Made by a program: the position numbers and the translations under genes. Shown one piece after another: positions 24,909 to 35,779 of a stretch of DNA of 64,000 nt (the first letter of the stretch is position 1; the number at the start of each line of letters is the position of its first letter). The stretch is taken from the NCBI RefSeq assembly GCF_021130785.1, contig NW_025777581.1, positions 1 through 64,000 on the forward strand. Direction: 5' to 3'. Source of the stretch: Homalodisca vitripennis. Its lineage: Eukaryota > Arthropoda > Insecta > Hemiptera > Cicadellidae. The notes beneath the pieces were generated by a model. It made no database searches, was not told where the DNA came from, and was given only the letters and a program-made list of their open reading frames with translations.

Positions 24909-25220
24909 TTTTATCTTTTTTATTTTACTTCTGAAATTTATTATTTAAAATTAAATAAACTTCATTTAATAAACAGAGTTTCAAAATATACTTGTTTTCT
25001 TACATATCTCTAGTATTAATCAATTGTAGTGGTAGTAAGTATTGGAATTGTCGACTAGAATAAAACAAACTAAAATATAACAAACTAGTAAAATCAACTA
25101 AACAAATAACAATATATTATATCATTATCTCAGGTATACTATATATCTTTTTTATTTTACTTCTGAAATTTATTATTTAAAATTAAATAACTTCATTTAA
25201 TAAACAGAGTTTCAAATACA
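24909..25220 (+). repeat. Direct duplication of about 80 bp
   Basis: The segment at 24909-24989 recurs almost unchanged at 25145-25220, about 236 bp further on. Both contain TTTTTTATTTTACTTCTGAA and TTCATTTAATAAACAGAG. The near identity implies a recent local duplication. Confidence 0.85.
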
Positions 25221-25963
25221 AAGGAAACTGTAAAAGTTAACTTTAAGTTAATTAAAGCCATTTTAATCAATTAACTTTAAAATCATTAGTTTTGAGATCC
25301 ATCAAATTAATAAAATAATACATTGTATACATGGATTAGAATAAATTAAAATTTGGTTAAAATACAACATAACTGCGAGTTGAACATTAGAGATTCATAC
25401 AATTCTTAAATACCCACCATTTGATTGCCCCCGGTATACATTTTAATGGGCCATCAGCTATAAGTCAGAATCGGCCGTTGACAATTATTTGAGGCCATTG
25501 CAGGCTGTCAAACTGGGAAAACTTTATAATCCATTAAAAATGAGAGTAAAATGCCGAAAACTTAATCTCTAATTCAGTAAGTTGCCTCTGTGAGGAAGTG
25601 ATATATGCTCTAGACACGTACAGAAGAACAGAAATGCAGACAACAGCAACTTACAACCGTGCCAATTTTCTGCAACCAAATTATTAAACATTTTGATATA
25701 TAAGATCTTGGCCTTTCATATAGAACTAGGCTGTGAAAAAGGTAGGTGACAGTACGAATATAGATAGGCCGGTTTAAAGGTAGATATTGGCTGTAACACT
25801 GTCACAACAATTATTACCGAAACTACTCAACATGACAGTTGACTACAGTGCACAGTTAAATATGAAAAAGTTAAGAGTCGAATGACAGATGCGACTGCCT
25901 TCTTTTGTCAAAAACTTGTGAAAATATGTTGACCACACTTAGTTTTTCATTCATGTGTTTCAG

Positions 25964-26198
25964 ATTCAATGAACTTCGAAGTTCCATCGAAAGCATGAGG
26001 AGCAGTGTCTGGGGGAGTCAGAGAACGCTGGAGAACTACATGGCCAGAGAGAATGTACTGGGCAATGATCTGAAGTCGTCTATTTCCAGACTGAACTACC
26101 GTCTAAGTGGGCTAGAGAGTAGAATGGATATCACAAATAATAATTTAAATGCGCTAAACAATCGCCTCGGGAACCTACAGAACCAAGTTAATCAGCAG
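25964..26198 (+). CDS. Secreted coiled-coil protein, exon 2 (main coiled coil)
   Basis: This 235-nt exon lies between acceptor TTTCAG and donor CAG|GTGAGA. Entered with two bases from exon 1, it reads open throughout (FNELRSSIESMRSS at the start, LGNLQNQVNQQ at the end). Leu, Ile, Val and Met fall in a strict 3-4 spacing for the whole exon: counting F as residue 1, hydrophobic or tolerated core positions are 4, 8, 11, 15, 18, 22, 25, 29, 32, 36 and so on without a skip. Charged residues are few and Asn/Ser many, unlike a cytoskeletal rod. It ends in phase 0. No known domain is recognised. The regular heptad and absence of stops make chance very unlikely. Confidence 0.78.
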
Positions 26199-28097
26199 GT
26201 GAGACCTCCTTAGAACTGGGTTAAGGTACACCATAAATCTTAAATATAACGATATTTGTGCGTACAGTAGGTTAAAATTGAAGATTCATCGTTCTACACA
26301 ACAAACCCTGATTGAATTTGTTATATATAGTTCAGATCTGCTGGTTAAGTGTACCCTTCTTTTAATCAACGTACGTAAACTTTACGTCCACAAACTATCA
26401 TCTTATCTTAATTCAAAGTTATATATTATATTGTATATTATATGTTTTTGATAGGAGAACAAATTGCCACAAATACGACTGATAAACGTTTTCTTTAGAG
26501 CACCGAACATTATTTCACTCAGTATGAACTAAACCGACAGGTTAGTAACTACACTACACACGTAACGTTAGAGTTTCTATTATTTATTGTTATTATTTAT
26601 GAACAATATATTCAGGTGCCACGTACTTATGATACACGCAGTAGTAGAGTATTTTATTGGCTGAGTGTGAGCGAAGAACTGGAACATTTTAATTTATGTC
26701 TGTTATCTGTATGCCTATCCACACATATCTACAGAAAACAAATTTATCTACACTTGAATTTTGCATAACAACGAATCAGTGCTGGTTTTAATGTTTTGGA
26801 ATCATCAATAAGTACTGACTTCATTGGTGATCTGACCTAAATAAACCATTCGTTCAGCTAATATAAAGTATATTTTTTCGCATCATATTCTTCGGAAAAC
26901 ATTTGCAGGATTGATATGTCTGAGGCGGCGTGTTTATATATGACGGTCCATCATATTTTAAAAATGTTCTGTACCAAAGAACCTGTCTTGCCTATAAACA
27001 CAGAAGTAAAACTGTGTCTGCTGAAAGTTTGGTAAACTTTCATTCGACCTTCTGTGTAATAATGAACGAAACATTTGTCGAACCCAATATCATGAATGAG
27101 CGACAAGGTGAATACGAATGCTTAATAATCCGAGACTACATTATCACTTAAATCGTTTTCTTACTGTTTTGCTTTCCTCTACATACTTTATCATTAATGC
27201 ATTAGGTGATTCCAAATATTTTTTGTCCACGATTTTGTTGGCTACCTAACAGCGGACAAATGTGCCAAGCTAAAGCAAGGTTTCCTTTTTTTGTTTGCCC
27301 CTAAGCCATTTTTTCTTCTTGTGAGGCATATTTCTCGTGTCTTCACATGCAGACTACAATGATACGGCTTCAACTGGTAAACGTTTATTAAAACCCTGCC
27401 CTAGAGCATCGATACTACAAAAATTGCAACATGTTTCAGTTTGACTATATTTATTGTTTTCTTGTTGATGGATCTAACGAAACACTGCTCTGATAAACTG
27501 TAAGGACATGGCAGATTGTGTTGATACCACTAGTCGAATCCAATCTGTAGGGCGCAACACCGCTCTCTGAGGTACCCTCGCTCTTTACACTCGTATGTAG
27601 TTTTAATTGGTTTGAGTTTTTCTCAATCAATTGACAAAAATCAGTACTTATTAGGTTTTTTTTGTTTTACAACTGAATGGTCATTATTGATTCAAAATTG
27701 GGTGATGTGAAATAATTTTCTTCAATAAATGTGTTTCTTTCAATTTTTCAGAAAAATTTCTTACTTCTGCTGAATTGCTAACAATGTTATTATGTTTTAA
27801 AAGTTTACTGAATAGTTAGTTGCTATTTTCTTTAACTTGTGGTAAATAAGATTTGGCTTTGTACTTTAGTTAAAGTTTTTGAAAATTCCTTCTATATATC
27901 GTGGGAAGACCCCGGGACCCCTAACTGTCAACAATATGTGCTGTCGATAAAAGAATGGGTAGTTATTCTTCATGGCTAACACCTGCTTTTCTCGGTATCT
28001 GTAAATTTATATCCCTCTCTCACTGACTGGGATGTCGAGATATAAAAGTTACAAAACATAAATATATTCATATTTTCTCATTTAATATAATTTATTC

Positions 28098-28102
<5 letters not shown>

Positions 28103-28130
<28 letters not shown>

Positions 28131-28131
28131 T

Positions 28132-28183
<52 letters not shown>

Positions 28184-28186
28184 AAT
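28103..28186. repeat. (TA)n microsatellite, interrupted and palindromic
   Basis: Two TA arrays separated by TATCA, with GATAAT at the right edge, so the whole can fold on itself. Confidence 0.95.
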
Positions 28187-28210
28187 ATTACTAATTACAA
28201 CATCAATCCC

Positions 28211-28345
28211 TTAACGCAATGGATCCTGCAATATTTTTGCTAGCCAATCTGTAGCTAACACAAACAAACTGAATGGTTCGCCGACTCGAGAGCATGCAAC
28301 ATATAATTGCCCGTGTGAAAAGCAATACTTCTACACGGATGCTTT
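28211..28345 (-). pseudogene. Helitron Pif1-like helicase, C-terminal remnant
   Basis: On the minus strand a short open stretch reads FSHGQLYVACSRVGEPFSLF and continues to LQDPLR and a stop at 28213-28211. HGQLYVACSRV is the conserved last motif of Pif1-family helicases in Helitron Rep-Hel proteins, where it sits near the C-terminus as here. Upstream helicase motifs are missing; the sequence to the right (28400 onward) belongs to dispersed repeat B instead. It is therefore a small fossil fragment. A host PIF1 gene fragment is less likely, given the Helitron-like wording and the surrounding repeats. Confidence 0.75.
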
Positions 28346-28399
28346 TCTTAAACCTTCGATGCAAACCTGTATGAAGACTTCTGACTCGTGTGAATTATA

Positions 28400-29400
28400 C
28401 TTCCTACGCTTATGTTGAGTTTCCCTTCCTCTCAAGATCAAGAAAACATTTTAAAAACTGGTTTGTGTATGGTCATTGTAATTTACTTTGATATTAGTGT
28501 TTTTCCATTGCTGTTTTTTCCTCTTTTTTGATCAAACAAATATACATACATACACAGCTCTGATAAGCCCATTTTTGTAAAAAGACTAATAATTTAGGTT
28601 TAATAACAGAGTTTAAATGTAAAGTAAATGTCAGACTACATTGTCTTTTATATCTGCACTTCTAGCAGTTACCCGCATCTTTGCAATCAATTTAGTAGGC
28701 GTTGTACGTGTATGACCACTACTGGTGTCAGTGGATTTTATTTCCGACGCCAATGTTGAGTTTGCCTTGTTGCCACGACCAAGATAATACGTTAAAAGTT
28801 TATATTTATGGCTATTCTAATTTACTTTGTTAAATAGTAACGTTGTATTTTAGATCTAATACTTAATATTTGATTAAAATGCACAGTTAAAATTACGTTA
28901 AGAATGACACTACGCGTTTTTTTCCTTTTTAACTGAAAAACATTATCAATATTTTGGAACATTTAGAGCTGGAATTAGTACATTAGGTCAAAAGCACAGT
29001 CCAGCGAATTTTCATCTAGCAGTTCCTGCCGACTGCTTCAAAGGGAGTCTTTGATGTCAAATTCTAACCATCTTATGTTTTGGGAAATTTGTAAAATAGA
29101 TACGCACTTATCTAATCGCTGAGATCTAAAACGACGTTAAAATATTTTCACTCACTATAAATGTAAAGAAATTAAAAATAATTAACAATGTTTACACAGA
29201 ACATTTGATAACATTAGGAATGCACTTTTACTTAATATTCCAGAACTTTAGAAGGATTATTTTGCTACTATAAAGACCAGTGTGGCGTAGCCCTGAGGGA
29301 CTTTAGAAATAAGATTATCCATATATTTATCCCAGGGACCTTAAGAATTTCCATGTGAAAATTCAGTGCAGTCGTTTGAATAGGTTATGGGCGAAGAAAA
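28400..29400 (+). repeat. Dispersed repeat family B, copy 2, with a partial internal duplication
   Basis: 28545-29400 matches 16660-17450 in the same orientation. In addition, 28405-28530 resembles 28745-28860 (both have TGTTGAGTTT.CCTT and, later, GT.ATTCTAATTTACTTTG-like wording), so part of the unit is repeated in tandem. Confidence 0.6.
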
Positions 29401-29710
29401 AAATCAAGTTAAATTTACAGACACACAATAATTCAAGTAACGTTTAGTAAATAATGAAAATTACTTAATGATCATAATTACTGCTCATATTTAAAAATTG
29501 AATTATAGAAGATTAACATTTTTGCAGGCTGAGGTGTCCTGCGAAAAACAACAATAGGCTACTTATTTTATAACCTCCAATTTAAAAGTTGTCAAAATGT
29601 ACAAAATCAATTCATACTTTTGCTATTTGAAAACTATTTCAGCAAAACTGTTTATTTCTTTTTAAATGGCTGTTAGTATTATAACTTGTTAATTTATTAT
29701 TCTATTTCAG

Positions 29711-29821
29711 AACACAAAAATCGATAAAACCGCTCAGGCATTAGAAGAGATTTCGACCATCTACAAAAACAATTTCAATCTGGACAACGCAGATATCAGG
29801 ATGTTTAATTCAAAAGAGTGA
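29711..29821 (+). CDS. Secreted coiled-coil protein, exon 3 (C-terminus)
   Basis: The last coding exon follows acceptor TCTATTTCAG and runs 36 codons to TGA at 29819-29821. It begins NTKIDKTAQALEEISTIY. The heptad register of exon 2 continues across the junction: the final Val of exon 2 (in NQV) is followed at the expected spacings by Gln, Ile (TKI), Thr, Leu (QAL), Ile (EEI) and Tyr. That continuity is independent support for the splice call. The tail NNFNLDNADIRMFNSKE leaves the coiled coil and ends without a transmembrane segment or GPI-like signal, so the product is probably soluble and secreted, and able to form multimers. Confidence 0.78.
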   Translation, partial: NTKIDKTAQALEEISTIYKNNFNLDNADIRMFNSKE

Positions 29822-29912
29822 CGTATATGACCAAGTGTAGTAGTAATATTGTAGATGGCAGTGAACTGGAAGGACTATTTTATTAATTACTCAATGTATT
29901 AATTTTTTTGTT

Positions 29913-29918
29913 AATAAA
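29913..29918 (+). terminator. Polyadenylation signal AATAAA of the secreted coiled-coil gene
   Basis: A canonical AATAAA lies 92 bases after the stop codon of exon 3, on the same strand. The distance is normal for an insect 3' untranslated region, although AATAAA is common in DNA this AT-rich. Confidence 0.6.
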
Positions 29919-29921
29919 ACA

Positions 29922-30669
29922 TAATACTTTAAATATTAAAATGCACAATCCAGACATTTTCATTTGCCCTAGTCGGTTAACCAATTTTCGTAAGGAAACA
30001 TGAAGCATATATCTGAATGTGGTGATGAGTTTAACTTGGTTTTTAGTTTTATAATTCTGTAAATTTTAATATAACCGTTTTATTATACCTAGAAATGTTA
30101 ATCGCTAAATTATTGTGTAATAAGTTACATAGGTTGAAGTTATAAAAAATATAATTTTGAAATTTAATAGTTGAAAGTGTTTTAATGAATGCCATAACAA
30201 AAAGTGTCATATATTGTTTCGTATATTGATTCATTATGAAAGAAAAATGAACAAAAGTATCAACAACAGAACAATAGTTAATCTGCTGTTGAATTATACA
30301 TATACTAATATACATGCGTACGTTTATGTTGAAAAATTAGAATTTGAAACGAATTGGAAATTAGCCATAACACGTTTTAAATATTTTCAACACTATTTGA
30401 TATAATTATGTATGAACAATAAGCTTTGAATTTCTATAAAGATTTTAAATATTGGACCTCAAAGGAAGTCTATGATAAAGAAAAGAAACAAAGATTACTT
30501 TTTTAAAAGTACACTGTATACTTACTCTTATCTATAAGATTCTTCATATACTCGTACATTAAAACTGTGCTCCATGTACGCTATTTCTACAAATGGGTTG
30601 CCACAGTAGTGTGATAAACAACAAGAGAGACTGCAAATATAATTTAACAGTACATAGTTATCCCAACGA
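29922..30669. other. Non-coding stretch
   Basis: No recognisable gene. Two overlapping open frames (30049-30315 minus, 30214-30405 plus) have no motif and look like chance. Confidence 0.45.
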
Positions 30670-30688
30670 AGCAAAAACTTTGTTTATA

Positions 30689-30752
<64 letters not shown>

Positions 30753-30823
30753 CCCGGCAAGTGAGAGATCCGGGTTCGAGTCCCGGCGGAGCAAGTACTT
30801 TTTGTGATTCAATGTTTATTGAA

Positions 30824-30870
<47 letters not shown>
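30670..30870 (+). repeat. tRNA-like SINE end flanked by (TA)n arrays
   Basis: Between TA arrays at about 30699-30746 and 30830-30870 lies a tRNA-type T arm: stem CCGGG (30770-30774), loop TTCGAGT (30775-30781), stem CCCGG (30782-30786), followed by CGGAGCAAGTAC. This is also the B-box sequence of a pol III promoter. No A box or complete cloverleaf is present. The piece before the first array (CCCAACGAAGCAAAAACTTT, about 30662-30681) resembles CCCGGCGGAGCAAGTACTTT after the T arm, so there may be two tandem SINE 3' ends, each with a TA tail. This is not a functional tRNA gene. Confidence 0.5.
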
Positions 30871-30873
<3 letters not shown>

Positions 30874-31009
30874 CATGACAACATTTATATATTGTATATG
30901 TACCATTCAAAGATACTCTAAATAATTTATTTATTAAAAAAAATAAGAATATTGAGATCACATACAATATTATATTGTTAAGTTTGCACAGAGCTACCGA
31001 GAGAATTAA

Positions 31010-31160
31010 GAAACTAGAGATCCGGAGGTGGAAGGACGGGTGAGACATAGGTTTAAAGTGTGCATTTGAGGATAGATGCCAACTTAGCGGTGTTGAACTT
31101 GGTTCTAGCCTCGCTTCATCCCGCTCTCAGCCTGTCCAGGGCTACATACAGTACCACAGC
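31010..31160 (+). repeat. Dispersed repeat family A, copy 2
   Basis: Counterpart of 15890-16050 in the opposite orientation. It carries AGGACGGGTGAGACATAGG, TGCATTTGAGGATAGATGCC and CTTGGTTCTAGCCTCGCTTC. Class unknown. Confidence 0.7.
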
Positions 31161-33296
31161 TACAGCTGCCATGTATCATACTTGTAATTCGTTTTAAAAT
31201 GTGACATAACGACAATTAATTATATCTTAGAAATTATACACAATGTATTGCGCATCGGTACTTACTATCGAATTTTGATCAGTTCGTCCAAATATAGCAA
31301 AGGGTTTGGACGCAGAATATATTAACGTGAAGAGTACCAAACCGGGTATGAAATTGTAAAATGCGTAACTCTATTTAAAATATTTCAATCGAACAACCAA
31401 ACGAATGAACATGTTTTCGAGTTAAAATGGGTTAGCAATCATTATTGAAATTACCATATGCGAATTAATAACTGATATAAGTGCAAAACATTTACGTGGA
31501 CAAAATAAAATAAAATAAAAATAACGAAAAAAATCATCGTAAACACCAGGTTCTAAATAATATACTGCATTAGAGTCTTTCTGAAACAAATCTACCAAAC
31601 TTAAGATTCAATACAATTCATGAACATCGATATATCTATAATAATTACAATAGTAATTATAGCCAATATCCCTGGTTTCCTACTGACTGACAGTTTTCGA
31701 TTTATGACGATTTCTTTATTTCTACCACAGTTACACGTTTACTTCAATCGTTTACTTGAGTTGGGGAAATGCCCCACACTTATGAATGAATCAGTTTTCC
31801 TTAGACCTTGGCGGATCGAATTGAATATAGAATAAAAACATTGAATGCTATATTAAATTCGAGCCACTTTATGCCCAGGAGGGCTCGAGAATATAACTAA
31901 TAATAAATAAAATGAAAAACAAAATAAAATAACGAATAACTATTACATCCCTAGTGTTAATTGTGGCTCAATATAATAATGAAATATGATTTGCTAGTGA
32001 ATAATGCAAGAAAATGAATAATCTAATTTACAATATGATATGTATGGGCTGTGTGTGTGTTTGAACAATTAAAATGTGTTTAAATAATTACAGGCTACGT
32101 ACTACCAGACTATAGACATTTCTGACAATCTTTATTATGTGCAAATATGTAACACAGTGTAGCATATTTGCATATTGTAACAAATCTATTACAAAATCGT
32201 AAGACTGTGCATTATAAAGAGTTCATCTAATTTTAAAACCTAAAAGAGGTAAATCTATTAATAAATGTGTTAATATTTACGTAATATAATATAAACGTTT
32301 ATATTGTGTAGTCGCTTGATGATTAAACGTTTGTTTTCGAAAGGCCTCGTTCCAAAAATTAAACCATTTGGAAAAGAAATGTTTTATTAACATTTATGTG
32401 ATAAAATATTTGTTATAATCTCTGATAATAACAAAAAATCGAAACATTTTTTTACTTAGTTTACGTTGTTACATTTCACGCTTTTTTACGTTAATTTTTT
32501 ATGTTTTGTGTTGCAAGTTTATACGTTTTCACGTTTCAAAGTTGATGATTTGTGCTTTTGTGGACACAACTTCTCAAAAAGCAAAAAGACTTGGCCATAT
32601 TATAAAGAAATTAGTTAAATAATTTAAAGAAAGTATTAGATTTGATGAAAAAGAATACGAATTTATTAGAAAAACTAATTAACGGGATCTATATAAATTA
32701 ATATAGACATATACCTTGTCTATGATCCTACATACAGGAGGGCTGCCGGGGTCAGAGGGCTGCCGGGGTCAGAGGGCTGCCGCACACTGTTGTCTGCATC
32801 AAACGTTTTATGAACGTTTTATGATTTGAGATGTCTCCATCAGGAGGCTGGAGGCTCATTTTCAACCATTAAACGGGATAAAGTTAAATTAATTCCTGAA
32901 AATTTCAACTATCTTTTAATATTTATATGTTCAGGTGTTTCGATTTAATTTAAAAATTTTAAAAATGATGGCTTGAAAACATTGTGTGTACTATGTGTGC
33001 GTGAAACATAACATCATTTCACTCAACATGGCCGAATCTGATTTTAGTCCTCGTTCTTCAAATCTTTGCAATAACTCATTCATTATAAGTTGCGTCTATG
33101 ACATTTCTGTAAATGTAGTCTACGGACAAAACGTCACGCCGGCAAGGTTAATTGTGGAATAAATCTAAAAATATTATAATGATATAAATGACCACTTGTT
33201 GGTGTCAACCATATTCACTGTCAATCACAAAAATAAGTAGAAAATACAGCGTATGAAACTAAACATAAGTTCATGAAACCAACTAGACACAATTAA
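31161..33296. other. AT-rich non-coding stretch with simple repeats
   Basis: No gene recognised. There is an AAAAT-type simple repeat at about 31501-31525 and again near 31905-31935, plus a GC-rich 17-bp tandem repeat at 32738-32782. Confidence 0.45.
32738..32782. repeat. 17-bp tandem repeat, 2.6 copies
   Basis: The unit GAGGGCTGCCGGGGTCA occurs twice in full and once in part, all identical. It is markedly GC-rich in an AT-rich setting. Confidence 0.95.
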
Positions 33297-33535
33297 CTAG
33301 CGGGATTCACATAGGCTGGCTGGCGGCAGCGAGTAGATCACGTGTGTGCCAGCGGAGGGTAAGCAGCGCTAAAAAAAGTTCATATTCATCTTCTGTTTGT
33401 GGCTAGTAAACACTAGCCCGCTGGCATTCACCAGCCGCTGGCATTCACCAGCCGCTGGTACTGGAGCTTGCTGGCAATATTACCAGCGGCTAGTTAGAAA
33501 CGGCTGCTAAACAGTCTAGTGTGACCGCGGTTTAG
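33297..33535. mobile_element. Possible MITE with imperfect inverted ends
   Basis: The left edge CTAGCGGGATTCACATAGG resembles the right edge on the other strand (AACCGCGGTCACACTAGAC). The interior is GC-rich and includes two tandem copies of CCGCTGGCATTCACCAG (about 33418-33452) with CCGCTGGTACTGG after them. A TTA occurs near both edges but I cannot fix a target duplication. Moderate to low certainty. Confidence 0.4.
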
Positions 33536-35779
33536 CAAATTTATAAACTCTCCAATCTCGCATGTCTAACCAGGAATGCCTTTTATGCGTCAGTTTCTCA
33601 GTAGCACGTATGCTGAACCTAAAAAAGTAAAAACTTTTATTCAGAAAATTATAAATAAAATAAAAATATAAATAACGGACAAGAACGTCAAGATGCTTAT
33701 ATATGGTAAATTAGTGGCCCACCAGAATTGAAGAATTACTTAAGTTTAATTAAAGAAGTTTAAACGTATCTTATTGCTATAACGTAAAATCCAACAATAC
33801 CAGGACTTATGATTTGCAACCCTTTGAGGGTAACCTTTAAAATCATCAACAATATTAATACTACGTCGTCTAATCGTGAGTTCGGTGAATTCACTCACCG
33901 GAATACACTATCTCTAAGAACTTTCTACAGAATTTCTACGTTACTGAACTATGAACGTGGTTCGAATACGAGTATGATTTCAGTTTAACAAGTTAAAATA
34001 TACCTCGAATATATTTATCAATGAGGGGGATTACTACCTCAAAACCCCCCTCCACCTCACCACTGGATACACTTTATGTCGTATATACGACTATATTCAT
34101 ATATACAGACAAATCTGAATATTTGTTTGCTCGAGATGTTTTGATTATTAAGGAATTAATAAAACGTCAGTGGCCCATGTTAAAAATACCAATTGATTTT
34201 ATTTTTATTCACAATTCGTCCCAGATATTCGATATATTCTTGGAAGAATTGCCACTTCTGCTTGTTGACCTGAAGGTCAAAACCATATAGTGTCACATTA
34301 TGTCATTGAAGTACCACTTAGTTTTTGGAAGACCTTCAAAATCTGTTAAATTATTCTGTAAAATTGAGGTGGTGCCGTTTTGATTCTGAAACTAATTTCA
34401 TTTACATGGTGAGTTGAGTTAGTTTGAGTCTTGGTGACTTCATAGTCGACCTTTGGATATCGGGTCTCTTTTTATTTGTTTGTCCTCGTAAAAAACTGCG
34501 ATTGAAACCTTTCTTTCGGTTTTAATAATGTCTACAAAGTATGAATGAAAATCTATGGTTGACGTTTCTAGGAGAATACCATATTTTTAGATATGAATAA
34601 ATCTACTTACAATCGGTGGTGTCGTTAAGATTGACAGTAAGATGTACTTGTCAGATCACCCCATTTTGAAAAATTCAGGTTACATTAAATTCTGGTTTAT
34701 TGTTTTGATTTCACGAATACGACAATCAATAAAACTTAATTTGTCCTTAAGTTTATAGCCTTGGATGAAGTTAAAATGTTTGATGAAGTGTAAATTGATA
34801 TAGATGGATTACTGAAAAATGTGGATACACTCACCACCAAACTAAATTATCTTTTTAAAAATTCAAAATAATTATAATATTATTAATGCATACATTTTAT
34901 TCTTCATAAATACTAAAATATAGAACGACAACGTTGACACTGGCATGTGTATACGAACTGTAATAATACATATCATGTGTTTAATGCTGCGTGACATGTA
35001 TAAAAATAGTCACATTATACATACTCAAAAAAGGTTCCCTCGCTCACTTTTTTCTTGTTGATATGCCCTTAAAAATAAATGTAATTGTATAATAAAATGC
35101 AGTCTTTTTGCTAGTATTATGTTCATGAATTATAATATATTTCATTTAGTTGTTAAAGAAAATTGAAAAAAAAATAGTGTGGTAAGTTATTACCATAATA
35201 TTCTCAGTAACGCACAATATAGTTAACGCAACGTTACGTGCAAGGAGGGCGTTCCTTCACTTATTAAATATTTCTGAATATCTGAATCCTCTTATACACA
35301 TTTGTTTACTTACAGTAAAATTAAATTTATTATTCTATTTTCTTCTCTTCCTAATACCAAGTTAACTTAAAACACACAGCCAACTAATAAAAGTCTAGTA
35401 ACAAAAGTTATACAATAACATGCATGGGTGTGGGATTGTTCGTTTATATTGACTCCAATTCTCCAATTCTCTCGTTGACTCCAATTATTCAAAGTTAACT
35501 GAGTCAATTTCATTTAACTTTGAAAAGAAAAATGGATTCTCTCTAATCATTCAAATTGGTAGAACAATAATTAAAAATAACACCTTAAAACTGTTATGAT
35601 AGCATGTGTTGCCCTACCAAAACAATCTTAATTTGCCCAAATAAGGTAAACAATAAGTGGATCACTAAGGGAATCTTGGTTTCCATAGTAAAAATGAAAT
35701 TTATTACGGAGTTTCATAAAACTACTTACTATCAATGAGGAATTTTAATTATTTTTTAACCATAAACATGTTTACAGGA
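33536..35779. other. AT-rich non-coding stretch
   Basis: No supported gene. An 89-codon open frame at 34021-34290 has a normal-looking composition but no motif I know and no splice or homology support, so it is left uncalled. Confidence 0.45.

Larger units (their letters stand above)
20653..25963 (+). other. Intron 1 of the secreted coiled-coil gene
   Basis: A 5.3-kb intron with donor GTAAGC and acceptor TGTGTTTCAG. It holds an AT palindrome (21842-21871), a dispersed repeat (22550-22920), a lone Tc1-like end (23803), a pogo-like fragment (24120-24790) and an 80-bp direct duplication (24909-25220). I saw no additional exon that keeps phase. Confidence 0.6.
26199..29710 (+). other. Intron 2 of the secreted coiled-coil gene
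   Basis: A 3.5-kb intron with donor GTGAGA and acceptor TCTATTTCAG. It contains a TA array, a Helitron helicase tail on the minus strand and dispersed repeat family B. The open frame at 26930-27151 has no recognisable motif. Confidence 0.6.

Noticed and set aside
26930..27151. Extra coding exon within intron 2 of the coiled-coil gene
   Set aside because: Including it would break the heptad register between exons 2 and 3 and it has no suitable splice sites in phase.
30748..30795. tRNA gene
   Set aside because: Only a T arm and part of an acceptor end are present; the D and anticodon arms and the A box are missing and the left side is a TA array.
32738..32782. CRISPR-like short repeat
   Set aside because: The copies are strictly adjacent with no spacers; it is a simple 17-bp tandem repeat.
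34021..34290. 89-codon open frame, possible gene
   Set aside because: No known motif, no signal peptide or splice support, and open frames of this size occur by chance across 64 kb.
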